A stretch of DNA of 64,000 bases from Sapria himalayana (Eukaryota; Streptophyta; Magnoliopsida; Malpighiales; Rafflesiaceae). The translations under genes were made by a program, and so were the position numbers. The stretch spans positions 62,001 to 126,000 of the forward strand of contig JAREIK010010186.1 of assembly GCA_029783825.1 (NCBI GenBank), in the 5' to 3' direction. Below the pieces are notes generated by a model. The model ran no database searches, was not told the DNA's origin, and saw only the letters and a list, made by a program, of their open reading frames with translations. Below, piece after piece: positions 51,761 to 62,960 of the stretch; the first letter of the stretch is position 1, and each line of letters starts with the position of its first letter.

Positions 51761-51840
51761 TGAATCATACCTTGACCCTAAAATAAAGTGTCATTGTTAA
51801 TAAACAATGACTCTTTATTTTAGCGTCAAGGTATGATTCA
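51761..51840. repeat. 80-bp near-perfect hairpin in the left subterminal zone of C
   Basis: Arms 51761-51798 and 51803-51840 are inverted copies of tgaatcataccttgaccc...gtcattgtt with only a few mismatches and a 4-bp loop. The arm sequence carries the element's own subterminal AATGACxCTTTATTTTA motif, so it looks like an inverted duplication of subterminal repeat. Confidence 0.9.
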
Positions 51841-53279
51841 ATGATACTACAAAAAACGTCATTATATGTTGTAGCTATCGTAAATTTTTTTAATACTAAG
51901 ACACTTAGTAAACACGTCAAGGAAGATTATGATTTAAATAAATTTAAATTTAATAATTATTTTAAATATATTTTCACCTGTTATTGTAATACTTCATGCA
52001 CATAAGAACAATATTCTTTACAATCCATACAAAGAAAATAGTCTTCAAGTACAATGGGGAACTCGGACTTCTTACAAATCAAAAAAAATATATAACATAA
52101 TTTCAACATTCCTTTCTTAAATTCAATTTAAAATTTCTGATATATGTAACCCAATTGTGCTTTATCTCTATAAAACTGGTTCATGCTAGCCTGACAAAGT
52201 TGAGAGTTAATTTCCAAATAAGGTAACCTGCATACAAAAAGATGAACAATAAATACTTACACATGTAGAAAAAAATATATTATAGAGCATTGGAAAAAAA
52301 ATAGGAATGATAACAACATATAATAAAAATAATTTATATAACAATTGACATATATGATTAAACAAATTTAACATCAACAAAAATAGAGTTCGTAGTAATG
52401 GATAAAATATAAAGCAGGAGATTTATCAATTATGACATAAAAGTTGATCAAATTTTTAAAAATACAAAATAATAATAATTAATTTAAAACCTATATGTGT
52501 GTAGTGAGTTTAAAGATTTCACAAACAACTTGAAAAAACACTACAAAAACAAATTAAATATAATAAAATGAAAAGTTAACTTACTTGTCATCTTTCCAAT
52601 ACATCAAAAAAACTTAATGAGATGCTATGTAATGTAATTTCAAGTTCTATTTGATTACACAAATATAGTAATCCAATCAACTTATAGTTTTAAATTCATT
52701 AATAAAATAAAGGCTGCATGAAAAAAAAATTGTGCCTTGAAATAATAATTATGTTTTATAAGAGTGAAAAGGTAATTTACAATGTTGTGGAAAAGTATTG
52801 AAGCCAAAAGTCGAAATCACAATTTTTTCCATTGGCAATCTACAAAAAAAATTTATGGTTGACAACATAAACAAAATTCCAATTACATATTCAAGTTTTG
52901 AATATTTAATAGAAATAATAAGTAATAACTTTGATCTCATTATAAAAAATACATTTATTATCACAATAGTTCATGGACTATTCCAAAGTTGGAAGATCTC
53001 CTAACTGACCAAATATAAGTTTACCTTTAAATGCCTATGAATCATGCATACAATATTCTAATGTAATTCAACATATGAAAATTAGAGAAATATAATGAAT
53101 GTGTAAGGAAAATATGAAAATGTCTTCGAATGATTATGTCTAACAATTTACCTTCAATCATAGTTTGGGTCAAAAGAGATATACATTATGAACCTCATCA
53201 AAAGTTAAAGTTGGAAATGCCAAAATTTGTTCATGCTTCAATACAAAAAGGTGTCCCCAATGCTTTTCAAACCGAGGAA
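51841..53279 (-). other. Left interior of element C, coding-like exon but no gene named
   Basis: AT-rich DNA. On the minus strand, about 52220 down to 52130, an ATGCAG acceptor is followed by the reading LPYLEINSQLCQASMNQFYR and a stop at a natural-looking end. It looks like a last exon, perhaps the 3' end of the gene whose Ulp1 domain lies upstream on this strand. No family motif is recognised. Confidence 0.4.
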
Positions 53280-54440
53280 ATTATTAATTGAGTCACCAAC
53301 ATCACCCATTCAAATCGTACTTCATCCAACACATCTTTGTTGTATGATTTCTTCCCAAAAAACTATTGAAAAGTAAAGTATTATTTTAATCAATAAAATT
53401 GGAAAATAAAAAAAACCTGATATATTGAGAAATAACAAATCAACACATACCTTTGTTGTTAGACATCCTTGATCAAGAATGATATCTCTCATATATCTCA
53501 TCACATAGTATCCACATTCAACACTACCTTGTTGTCTTGGGTACTTAAAGGAAAATAAAATTATTATATATATATATATATATATATATCTATGGAGTAA
53601 CTTGCAAGTCATATTGTAATAAATTTAAAATTAAGTAGAAGAAACTAAAGATTATATTACTCAGTTAATGAGTTATGTACCCCTAGTACAACCCAATTAG
53701 GCTCTCTTTTTGATAATGTATGTTTTTTAAAGTGAAGATTTCTTTGAGCCCTGCATTAAGAAAAAAAATTTTTGTTACCAACAAATGCTTCATTCTATAA
53801 AAAGAAGGGGAAAACTTACATATTAACAATGTCTTTAAGATCATCTGAAGGTTGATGATGCAAGGAATCAAGGTAAAAAGTGATCAAAGTCCTTATGTCA
53901 AGTACCACCAATACCCAATGAAAACTACAAAATTAACATTAGTGTAACAACATAACATTTATAATTTGATAAATATGCTTACTTATATTCTTACTTATGT
54001 TAAATAACTTACCCTGGGTTATATGGAATAAAAACAAAATCTGTATTATTTGCATTCATCAACCGATTAGCTATAACCCTTGACATATTTTTCTTACTTG
54101 CTTCTCCCAATCCAACTTTGGAAACCAAGGTCGCATTTTCAAAAATAAATCGCTCTGCCTCTTTAGCATCAACCATCTTTGTATTCAAGTGCCTGATTTA
54201 ATTTAACACAATATTTAAAAGTTATAATATTTTAATTTAACTAATATTAAATACAATTCACATAATGAAAAATTAAAGCATAAATAAGATAGTTAAAATA
54301 TATGAAAAACATATTAAATGTTTCTCTTACCATATATAGAACATAAGGCAATTAGATGACACATCTGTTGATGATATTATGATATCCATATCTTCTTTCA
54401 TGAGGAAGGTCTTAAATGACTGTCCACAAATCTCCTCTAT
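53280..54440 (-). pseudogene. Ulp1-like (C48) cysteine protease domain gene of element C
   Basis: C48 proteases cleave SUMO-type modifiers. Plant DNA transposons often carry a captured copy. Minus-strand exons in order: SNCLMFYIW ending at a donor near 54332; MVDAKEAERFIFENA to FVLFPYNPG ending at GTAAGT near 54013; HWVLVVLDIRTLITFYLDSL, with catalytic His at 53918-53920 and Asp in LDSL; REPNWVVL; YPRQQGSVECGYYVMRYMRD, with catalytic Cys at 53514-53516; and a last exon GKKSYNKDVLDEVRFEWV from an acceptor near 53368. The His, Asp and Cys of the triad remain. Splice sites look usable, but a full-length product cannot be confirmed and the N-terminal part is not recognised. Confidence 0.8.
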
Positions 54441-56041
54441 GAAAATTGTGTGATAAATAACAATTTGACAGTCACCATCTTATTGTGATACTTAGAAATA
54501 AATTAACACTCAAGAATATTCAATGAATCAAAAATAATTTATAAATATTAGAGTAATCAAGAAAAATCTATTTAGCCACCCAAAATATTATCATGTTCCA
54601 TTATGGAATAGATTCGCATTTTGGAATATTATCAATCAATTAGTTAATTTGTGGTTATAACTTTAGGTGCTAATGAGACGAGACAACTCACAAGCTACTC
54701 GGACTCAACTCAATTAAAATTCGATCAAAACTCAGCTCGTGTAAGATCGATTCGAGTTCGAGCATGACTAAAAATGTTAACTAGTTTAGTCGACAAACTA
54801 GTAACTCGACTCAAATAGATCACAACTCAAAAATTTTTGTATATAAAATTTTAAATTTTTTTTTATTTATATCTCTATTTTATGAGATGAAATATATAAT
54901 ATATCTCTATTTTTTTATTCTTAAAAATCATACATTTTTATTATTTATGTAGTTATAAATATATTTATTTTTAACATATTTAATTTTCTCTAAAGAAAAG
55001 ATATAATAAAATAGGATATTATTCTATAAATTATATTAATAAATTAATATTATAATGAATATATAAAAAATATTATTATAATTTATATCCAAATTATAAA
55101 TATGTCATTATACATTTTTATATAAATCTTAAATACTTTTCAGCTTAATTTTTATTATATCTAAGCTTAGTGTTCTAACCTTAACAACTAATTTTAGAAG
55201 AATTGTATAATTTTTTTACCAAACCAAACTAAATCCAATGTTGGATTCCACCCACTTACAACATTCAATGGAATGGTTGCATAGTTGTTGCATTAAAGAA
55301 AGCATGGTTCAAGGTGGTTCATGTGTCAGATGGCAAATCACATGCCCACCCTGATCACACCCAACCCATGACATTTTTTGTAACTATCATGTATGCTCAA
55401 ATCACAGTCTCACAAGTACCACCCCAAGACCTAACATGACCCATGTCAAGCATAAGACTCGAACCAAATTTAGTCTAGATGGCTAGCAAGTTGGATCAAG
55501 CTATGCTACATATACACAACGAACAAGGGCCACTCCATCATCCCTCCATTATCAACATCTAACACTACAATTTAATCATAAAAGCATACAATTTTCCTTG
55601 TAATTAACTATTCTAGTAGTTTTTTTTAGATGTGTTTAAACTATCACTAATGTATAAAAATTTGTCATTACATCTACCCTGAGGTTGGTAAGGGAGATTG
55701 GGTAAAGGGTGAAAAAAAAACTATTCTAGCAGTTTTTACTTCATCATGACAGTAATTTTCCATGAACAAACAAGGTATTGTCAAATAAAATGCTAAGCTA
55801 GGAAAGATGAGACAATGATAAGGAAAATGGTACTTGGAATGATGAAGCTTTCAGAAATAGTAAATCAGGAGGTATCCACTAAGTGAAGCTACTAAACTTA
55901 ATAACCAACATTGTGGAGTCTACACAAAATACACAAATAAATAAAGTCTCACAGCACACTCCAAACTGGCTACATACCAGGCTTCTTATACACAGAGACA
56001 AACATCTACTTGATGCATTAGAAGCTAAAAAATAAAAACTT
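54441..56041. other. Interior of element C, no gene recognised
   Basis: Mostly AT-rich. At 54660-54830 there is a different texture: ggtgctaatgagacgagaca followed by ctcgactc/gactcgag-like words, which resembles the ends of plant hAT-type non-autonomous elements. A matching second end is not found. From 55240 to 55530 the sequence is less AT-rich but shows no coding motif. Confidence 0.4.
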
Positions 56042-56880
56042 TTAAAGATTACCAATAGAATGGGTATGGTATACTGCTACTCCTATCATAGCTTTCAGAC
56101 CATATCTGGCAACCAGACCCAAGTGGCTACCCAGAAAGTCTCTGACCCAAATCATAAGAAATGCCAGAGAAAGGTGACCCATATGCATTAGGGTGGTTCG
56201 TGCTATTAGGGAAGGCTGGCACTGAATAAAATCAAAAAGTATATAGCACAAGAGACGCTGAAGAAAATAGAGCCAGAAAGGAATCACGACTCATAAAAGT
56301 TCTAGAAGTATAGTACCTCATGAATGACAACTAGGAGAAGAATAGGACGATCCCCTACATGACTCAAACAATCCCTTGGATTGAAGTGAGTTTTCACTTC
56401 CACTCAGCAGCAAAAAAGAATGCTATGGCATTCCAGATGAATTTGGGGGAAGAAACAATTACATTACAGACGTTCTGCAGTTTATATTGCCTAGAAATCT
56501 GCACAAAGAAGAGTTTTTCTAGTTTAATTCATAACATGAAAAATCATGTCCAATGGGTAGTAGGAGAAACTACAGGAAGTACAACAACTGGATCCAGTAG
56601 AAGAGATAAATTCACATATAGTCAAATGCTGGTAGAAAATAATGGACACACCGTAAACTTTAGGGTACGATCATAGATAACCACTAGACCAGAGAAAAGC
56701 TTGACAGCAGAGTCTGCAATCTCACGAGTTTCATATTCTACAAAAGCATATCCTTTGAATTTGTCACTCTCCTTATCCCGAGCAAAGTACAACTTTAGAA
56801 CTCTCCCAGCTTGAATTAAAATATCATACAAAACCCTATCGCTCACCCTCTCATCCCAATTCCATGAAAAAATTATCACA
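56042..56880 (-). pseudogene. Captured fragment of an RBM7-like RRM protein gene
   Basis: The exon at about 56865-56640 reads NWDERVSDRVLYDILIQAGR, then GYAFVEYETREIADSAVKLF and SGLVVIYDRTLKFT. This is the RRM of the plant RBM7-like family (Arabidopsis At4g10110-like), with the RNP-1 stretch KGYAFVEY intact and RNP-2 damaged (family VYIGNL, here IIFSWN). It ends at a GTGTGT donor. A last exon from a TTTATTCAG acceptor near 56222 reads PAFPNSTNHPNAYGSPFSGI, with a stop inside, matching the Pro/Ser/Gly/Tyr-rich tail of these proteins. The intron is retained, so this was DNA-level capture. RBM7-like proteins act with the nuclear exosome. This copy is broken. Confidence 0.75.
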
Positions 56881-57977
56881 ATATATAATATAATGATGTT
56901 CCGTGAATACTTAGAGAATCAAGATATTGGATACTTAGAGAAACAAGACAATTATGGAAGAAGAATTTTGTCGAGCAGTTGGTGAGCAGAAAATATGGAG
57001 CTTGCTCTTTTCTGTCTGTTACATTCATGACCCAATCAGCCTTCAAATAGGCATTAAAGATAAATTGAAAAACACCCCACTATGTGGGAGAACACCCCCA
57101 CTGACTTTACAAAAGAAACTTCCACAACTTCAGAGAAAAATAAAGAAAAGACTAAGTATAAGTCAACAACTGAAATGGGTAAAGAGTGGGTAGTTAATGG
57201 TGTTGTGTTTGAAGGTGTACTAACAAGAACGTAACCAAAACAGAGTTGAGATGTGGTAGTGGTTCATGTAATGGCCTAAGTATGCTGGTGACTACTAATT
57301 GCCAATAGGTTAACCTCGTCAATTCTAGTGATTCAATGTGCTATTTTTTGATAAAAGTCAAATGTATGGAAGAGCAGTTAGAAACTTAATGGGGAAACAT
57401 ACAGGATGCTGCAAATATGGCCAATGATATCGGAGACACGAGCTTGAAGCCGAGCTATTTGAAATGGCCAAACGTGATGAAGAAGACGCACAAGTCTTTC
57501 TAGCGATCGAATCATTATTATATTAAATTAATCAGATAATTTTATTAAATCACCTTATATTTACATTTTATTTTTATTTCTCTTAGGGATAAATAAAATA
57601 TTAAAAGATTAATTTTAAAATTAAATATTATTACTTATTTTATAAATAAAAAATTCAAATTTGAATCTAAAAATATTTAATTTTTTTTTAATTTTATCAT
57701 AAGTTTCTGTTTATTTTTAATAAATAATTTTCAACTAAAATTTGATATTTTTTTTATTAATCTAGAGTAAAATAAAAAATATTATTACTTATTATACAAA
57801 AAAAATACATAAGTAATTAGTTACAAATCAATAAATTCAAAATTAATTTTTTCATATCCATGACACTATTAAAAGTGACAAGGTTTTTAATTTTCAGCCC
57901 CTTAATCCTTGGAAATTTTTAAGGAGTTAAGAAATTTTCCTAACCTATTAGTCTTAACAATGGCACATCTTATAAGT
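56881..57977. other. Right interior of element C, possible further captured piece
   Basis: At about 57425-57515 the plus strand reads RRHELEAELFEMAKRDEEDA and looks coding by composition and by contrast with the AT-rich surroundings. The minus strand is also open there. I cannot name a family. The rest, 57530-57970, is very AT-rich. The open frame at 56954-57193 has no motif. Confidence 0.4.
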
Positions 57978-58227
57978 GTCATTAAATGTCTAATTACAAA
58001 TATAATAATGACATTTTATAAAAGCGTCAAGATATAAAGCATCATTAATTTTATGTTTTGTTGTAGTAACAATGACACTTCTAGTAAGTGCCATAAAAAT
58101 AGAATATACTTTCCAAATATTAACGCTTTTAGAAAAATGTCATTAAATGTCTAATTACAAATAAAATAATGACATTTTATGAAAGCAAAAGAATAAAACG
58201 TCATTAATTTGAAGTTTTGTTGTAGTG
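57978..58227. repeat. Duplicated right terminus of element C
   Basis: The terminal block gtcattaaatgtctaattac...ttttgttgtagt(g) occurs twice in tandem, starting at 57978 and about 58138 (period near 160 bp). The inner copy ends ttttgttgtagta at about 58070 and the outer copy ends with the true TAGTG at 58227. The element thus has a spare right end. Confidence 0.85.
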
Positions 58228-60012
58228 AATAGATAGTTAGATAGATATACAAACAGAAAGATACATAGATAGATAGATACACAAATAGATAGGCAGTTAG
58301 ATAGACAAATAGATAAACAAAGAGATAGATCGATATAAAAATAGAAAGATAAACAAATAGATATATAAATATATAGATAGATATATAGAAATAAAGAAAG
58401 ATAGATATAAAGCAATATAGATAGAATGATTAATTGATAGACCGATTGATAAAAGATGTAAAGATAGATAGATATAAAGATAAATAAACATATAGATAGA
58501 TAAATAGACAAATAGATAGTCAGATACATAAACAGATAGATAGATAGATAAAGATATAAAAATGCAAATAGAAGCATAGATTTATAGATAGATTGGTAGG
58601 AAGATAGATAGACAAATAGATAGATAGATATATATATATATACACACACATAGATAGAATGATAGACAGAATGATAGACAGATTGATAGATAGATAGATA
58701 TATAAATAGATAGACATATAGATAGAAGATAGATAAATAGACAAATTAATAGAAACATAGATAGATAGACAAATAGACTTATAGATAGACCGATAGATAG
58801 ATTGTTACATAGATAGATAGGTATACAAATTGATGGACAGATAGATAGACCGTTAGATTGAAAGAAAGATAAACAAATAGATAGATATATAGATAGATAG
58901 ATACATTGATATATAAATAAACATATTTATCGACAAATAGATTGTTATATAAATAGATAGACAGATATATAGATAGACAGACAAATAAGATAGATAGACA
59001 GATTTATAGATGGATTATAGACATATTAAAAGAAGGAAAGAAATAAAAAAAATAGATAGATAGATAGAATGATTTAATGAAAGAATAGACAGTTAGATAT
59101 AAAATTGATAGATGAGTTCATAGATAGAATGATCTAATGATTGATAGACAGATAGATATGCATATTGATAAATAAATAGATATACAAATAAATAGACAGA
59201 CAGATAGATAGACAGCTAGATAAACAAATAGTTCGATAGATTATATGACTAAAAGAAAGAAAGAAAGATAAACAGATAGATAGATAGATATAGATATATA
59301 TACAGATATACAAATAGATAGACAAATAGACAAATTAGAGAGGCAAATAGATAGTCAAACATACTGACAAACAAATAGATGAACAGACAGATAGATAGAC
59401 AAATAGACAAATAGATAGACACACAAATAGATAGATAGGTAGGTAGATAGGCTGAAATATTGATAGATAGATAGATAGACATATATATAGAGAGATATAT
59501 AGATAGTTTGATAGACATATTTATAAATAGATTGATAGATAGATTAATATATAAAATGATTGAAAGAAAGAAAGATAGCTAGAAAGATTGATAGATACAT
59601 AGATTTATAGATAAATAGATAGACAATTAGATAGTCAAAAAGATAGACAAATAGTTAGACATATAGATTAGCAGATTATTAGACAAATAGATAGTTAGAT
59701 AGATAGATAGATATACAGATAGATAGACAAAAATGATAGATAGATATACAAAAAGAAAGACAATTAGAGAGAAAGATAGATAAATAGATAGATAGATAGA
59801 CTCATAGATAGAAAGATAGTTATACATTTAGAAAGATAGATAAAAACATAGATAGGCAGACAGAAGGATTGACAAATAGATATACTTATATATAGACAAA
59901 TAGATAGATAGTTAAATAGATAGATAGAAAGATTGATTGTCATATAGATTGATAGAAAGATTGACAGGTTGATAGACAAATAGAAAAAATATACATAGTC
60001 ATATTGATCGAT

Positions 60013-60047
<35 letters not shown>

Positions 60048-60291
60048 CAAACAAACAAATAGATAGATATAAAGATTTACATATCGATAGATAGATAAAT
60101 AGACAGATGGATAGATAGATACATAGATTATAGATAGTTAGATGTATATATTCAAAGATAGATACTTACATAATAGATAGAAAGATACATAGAAAAATTG
60201 ACAGATAGATAAAAAAATAATTATAGAGATAGATGGAAAAATTGACAGATAGAAAAAAAATTGATATATAGATAGATAGATAGATAGACTC

Positions 60292-60323
<32 letters not shown>

Positions 60324-60339
60324 TCAGATATATAGATAG

Positions 60340-61615
60340 ATAGATAGAAAGATAGATAGATAGATAGACACATACATAGATAGATATAAAGACTAATGGA
60401 TAGATAAATAGATAGACAAATAGATAGAGAGATAAAAAGTTAAATAGATCGATAGACAGAATGATTGATTGAGAGATAGACACATAGATATACAGATTGA
60501 TAGTTAGATATATAGTTAGATACATAAATAGATAGATCGACATATAGAGAGATAGTTAGATAGATAGATAGATAAATAGATCAACATTTATATAGAAAAT
60601 AGATTGATGGATAGATAGATAGATTGATAGAAACACAGACAGACAGATATATAGATTGAAATATAGAAAGATATATAGATAGTTAGCTATATAGATATAT
60701 ATATATATATATATATATAGACAGATAGACAAATTGACAGTCAGAGACATTTAAAAAATAGACAAATAGATTGATAGATAGATATATAGATTGATGGATA
60801 TATGGATATAGATAGATAGTTAGTCTGTTAGTTAGTCAATGAGGCTAACAATCATGCATGTAGGCAGACATAGAAACAAATAAACACAGACAAACAAACA
60901 TACAGATAGACAGACATACATACAACCATATAGACAGACAAATAAATATAAAAGTAGACACAACAATAGAGAGACACTTCAGATAGGCAGATATATATAT
61001 ATATATATAGTTTGAAAATTAGATTAATAGATCGCTAGATAGATATATAAACAGATTTATAGACATATTGATAGATAGATAGACCGATTATTGGTCAGAT
61101 AAATAGATTAATATATTGATACATAGATAGATTGACAGATGGACAGATAGATAGACACATACATAGATAGATATAAAGACTAATAGATAGATATATAGAT
61201 AGACAAATAGATAGAGAGATAAAACGATAAATAGATCGATAGACATAATGATTGATTGAGAGATAGACACATAGATATGCAGATTGATAGTTAGATATAT
61301 AGTTAGATACATAAATAGATAGATCAACATATAGAGAGATAGTTAGATAGATAGATAGATAAATAGATCAACATTTATATAGAAAATAGATTGATGGATA
61401 GAGAGATAGATTGATAGAAACACAGACAGAGAGATATATAGATTGAAATATAGAAAGATATAATGATAGTTATATATATATATAACTATAAATATATATA
61501 TATATAAACAGATATAATGATAGATTGAAATATAGAAAGATATAAAGATATAATGATAGTTAGCTATATAGATAGATAGATAGATAAATAAATAAATAAA
61601 CAAATAAATAAATAA

Positions 61616-61676
<61 letters not shown>

Positions 61677-62960
61677 TAGACAAATTGACATTTAGAGACA
61701 TTTAAAAAATAGACAAATAGATTGATAGATAAATATATAGATTGATGGATATATGGATATAGAAAGATAGTTAGTCTATTAGTTAGTCAAGGAGGCAAAC
61801 AGTCATGCATGTAGGCAGACATAGAAACAAATAAACACAGACAAACAAACATACAGATAGACAGACATAGATACAACCATATAGAAAAACAAACAAATAT
61901 AAAAATAGACACAGAAATAGAGAGACACTTCAGATAGGCAGATATATATATATATATAGTTTGAAAATTAGATTAATAGATAGATAGATAGATATATAAA
62001 CAAATATATAGACATATTGATAGATAGATAGACCGATTATTGGTCAGATAAATAAATTAATATATTGATACATAGATAGATAGACAGACACACAGATAGA
62101 TAGACACATAAATAGATAGATATAAAGATTAATAGATAGATATATAGATAGACAAATACATAGAGAGATAAAAAGATAAATAGATCGATAGACAAAATGA
62201 TTGATTGAGAGAGAGACACATAGATATACAGATTGATAGTTAGATTTATAGTTAGATACATAAATAGATAGATCGACATATAGAGAGATAGTTAGATAGA
62301 TAGATAGATAAATAGATCAACATTTATATAGAAAATACATTGATGGATAGAGAGATAGATTGATAGAAACACAGATAGACAGATATATAGATTGAAATAT
62401 AGAAACATATAATGATAGTTATATATATATATATAACTATAAAAATATATATAGATAGATATAATGATAGATTGAAATATAGAAAGATATAAAGATATAA
62501 AGATATAATGATAGTTAGCTATATAGATAGATAGATAGATATATATATATAGACAGATAGACAAATTGACATTTAGAGACATTTAAAAAATAGACAAATA
62601 GATTGATAGATAAATATATAGATTAATGGATATATGGATATAGATAGATAGTTTGTCTGTTAGTTAGTCAAGGAGGCTAACAGTCATGCATGTAGGCAGA
62701 CATAGAAACAAATAAACACAGACAAACAAACATACAGAGAGACAGACATACATACAACCATATAGACAGACAAACAAATATAAAAATAGACACAGAAATA
62801 GAGAGACACTTCAGATAGGCAGATATATATATATATATAGTTTGAAAATTAGATTAATAGATAGATAGATATATAAATAGATTTATGACATATTTAAAGA
62901 TAGATAGACCAATTATTAGTCAGATAAAAAGATTAATATATTAATACATAGATAGATAGA
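60340..62960. repeat. Higher-order repeat of 0.8-0.95 kb in the GATA array
   Basis: Landmarks recur in fixed order. tcaacatttatatagaaaat is at 60581, 61368 and 62317. The gaggctaac/gaggcaaac island is at 60841, 61792 and 62673. cacttcagataggcagat is at 60975, 61926 and 62807. ggtcagataaat-type text is at 61093, 62042 and 62929. Three copies and the start of a fourth are present. Each holds about 150 bp of non-GATA, A-rich sequence (gcatgtaggcagacatagaa). Length differences come from (TA)n and ataatgatag expansions. Confidence 0.9.
61621..61672. repeat. (TA)n tract, about 52 bp
   Basis: The longest uninterrupted TA run in the window. It follows an AAAT run in the second copy of the higher-order repeat. 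Confidence 0.95.

Larger units (their letters stand above)
51627..58227 (-). mobile_element. CACTA element C with AAT target duplication
   Basis: The left end CACTACTAAAAAAACATAATC at 51627 and the right end (reverse complement CACTACAACAAAACTTC) at 58227 are inverted CACTA termini. The three bases before (51624-51626) and after (58228-58230) are both AAT, matching the 3-bp target duplication of CACTA transposition. GATA array lies on both sides. The 6601-bp element carries subterminal gtcattaa/aatgacatttt motifs unlike those of A and B, so it is a different family. Its visible genes, a Ulp1-like protease and an RBM7-like fragment, are on the minus strand. Confidence 0.9.

Noticed and set aside
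54660..54830. Possible hAT-type MITE inside element C
   Set aside because: Only one end-like texture was found, with no matching inverted end or 8-bp duplication, so it is not called.
56359..56676. 105-codon plus-strand frame in element C
   Set aside because: It lies antisense to the intron of the RBM7-like fragment and has no recognisable motif.
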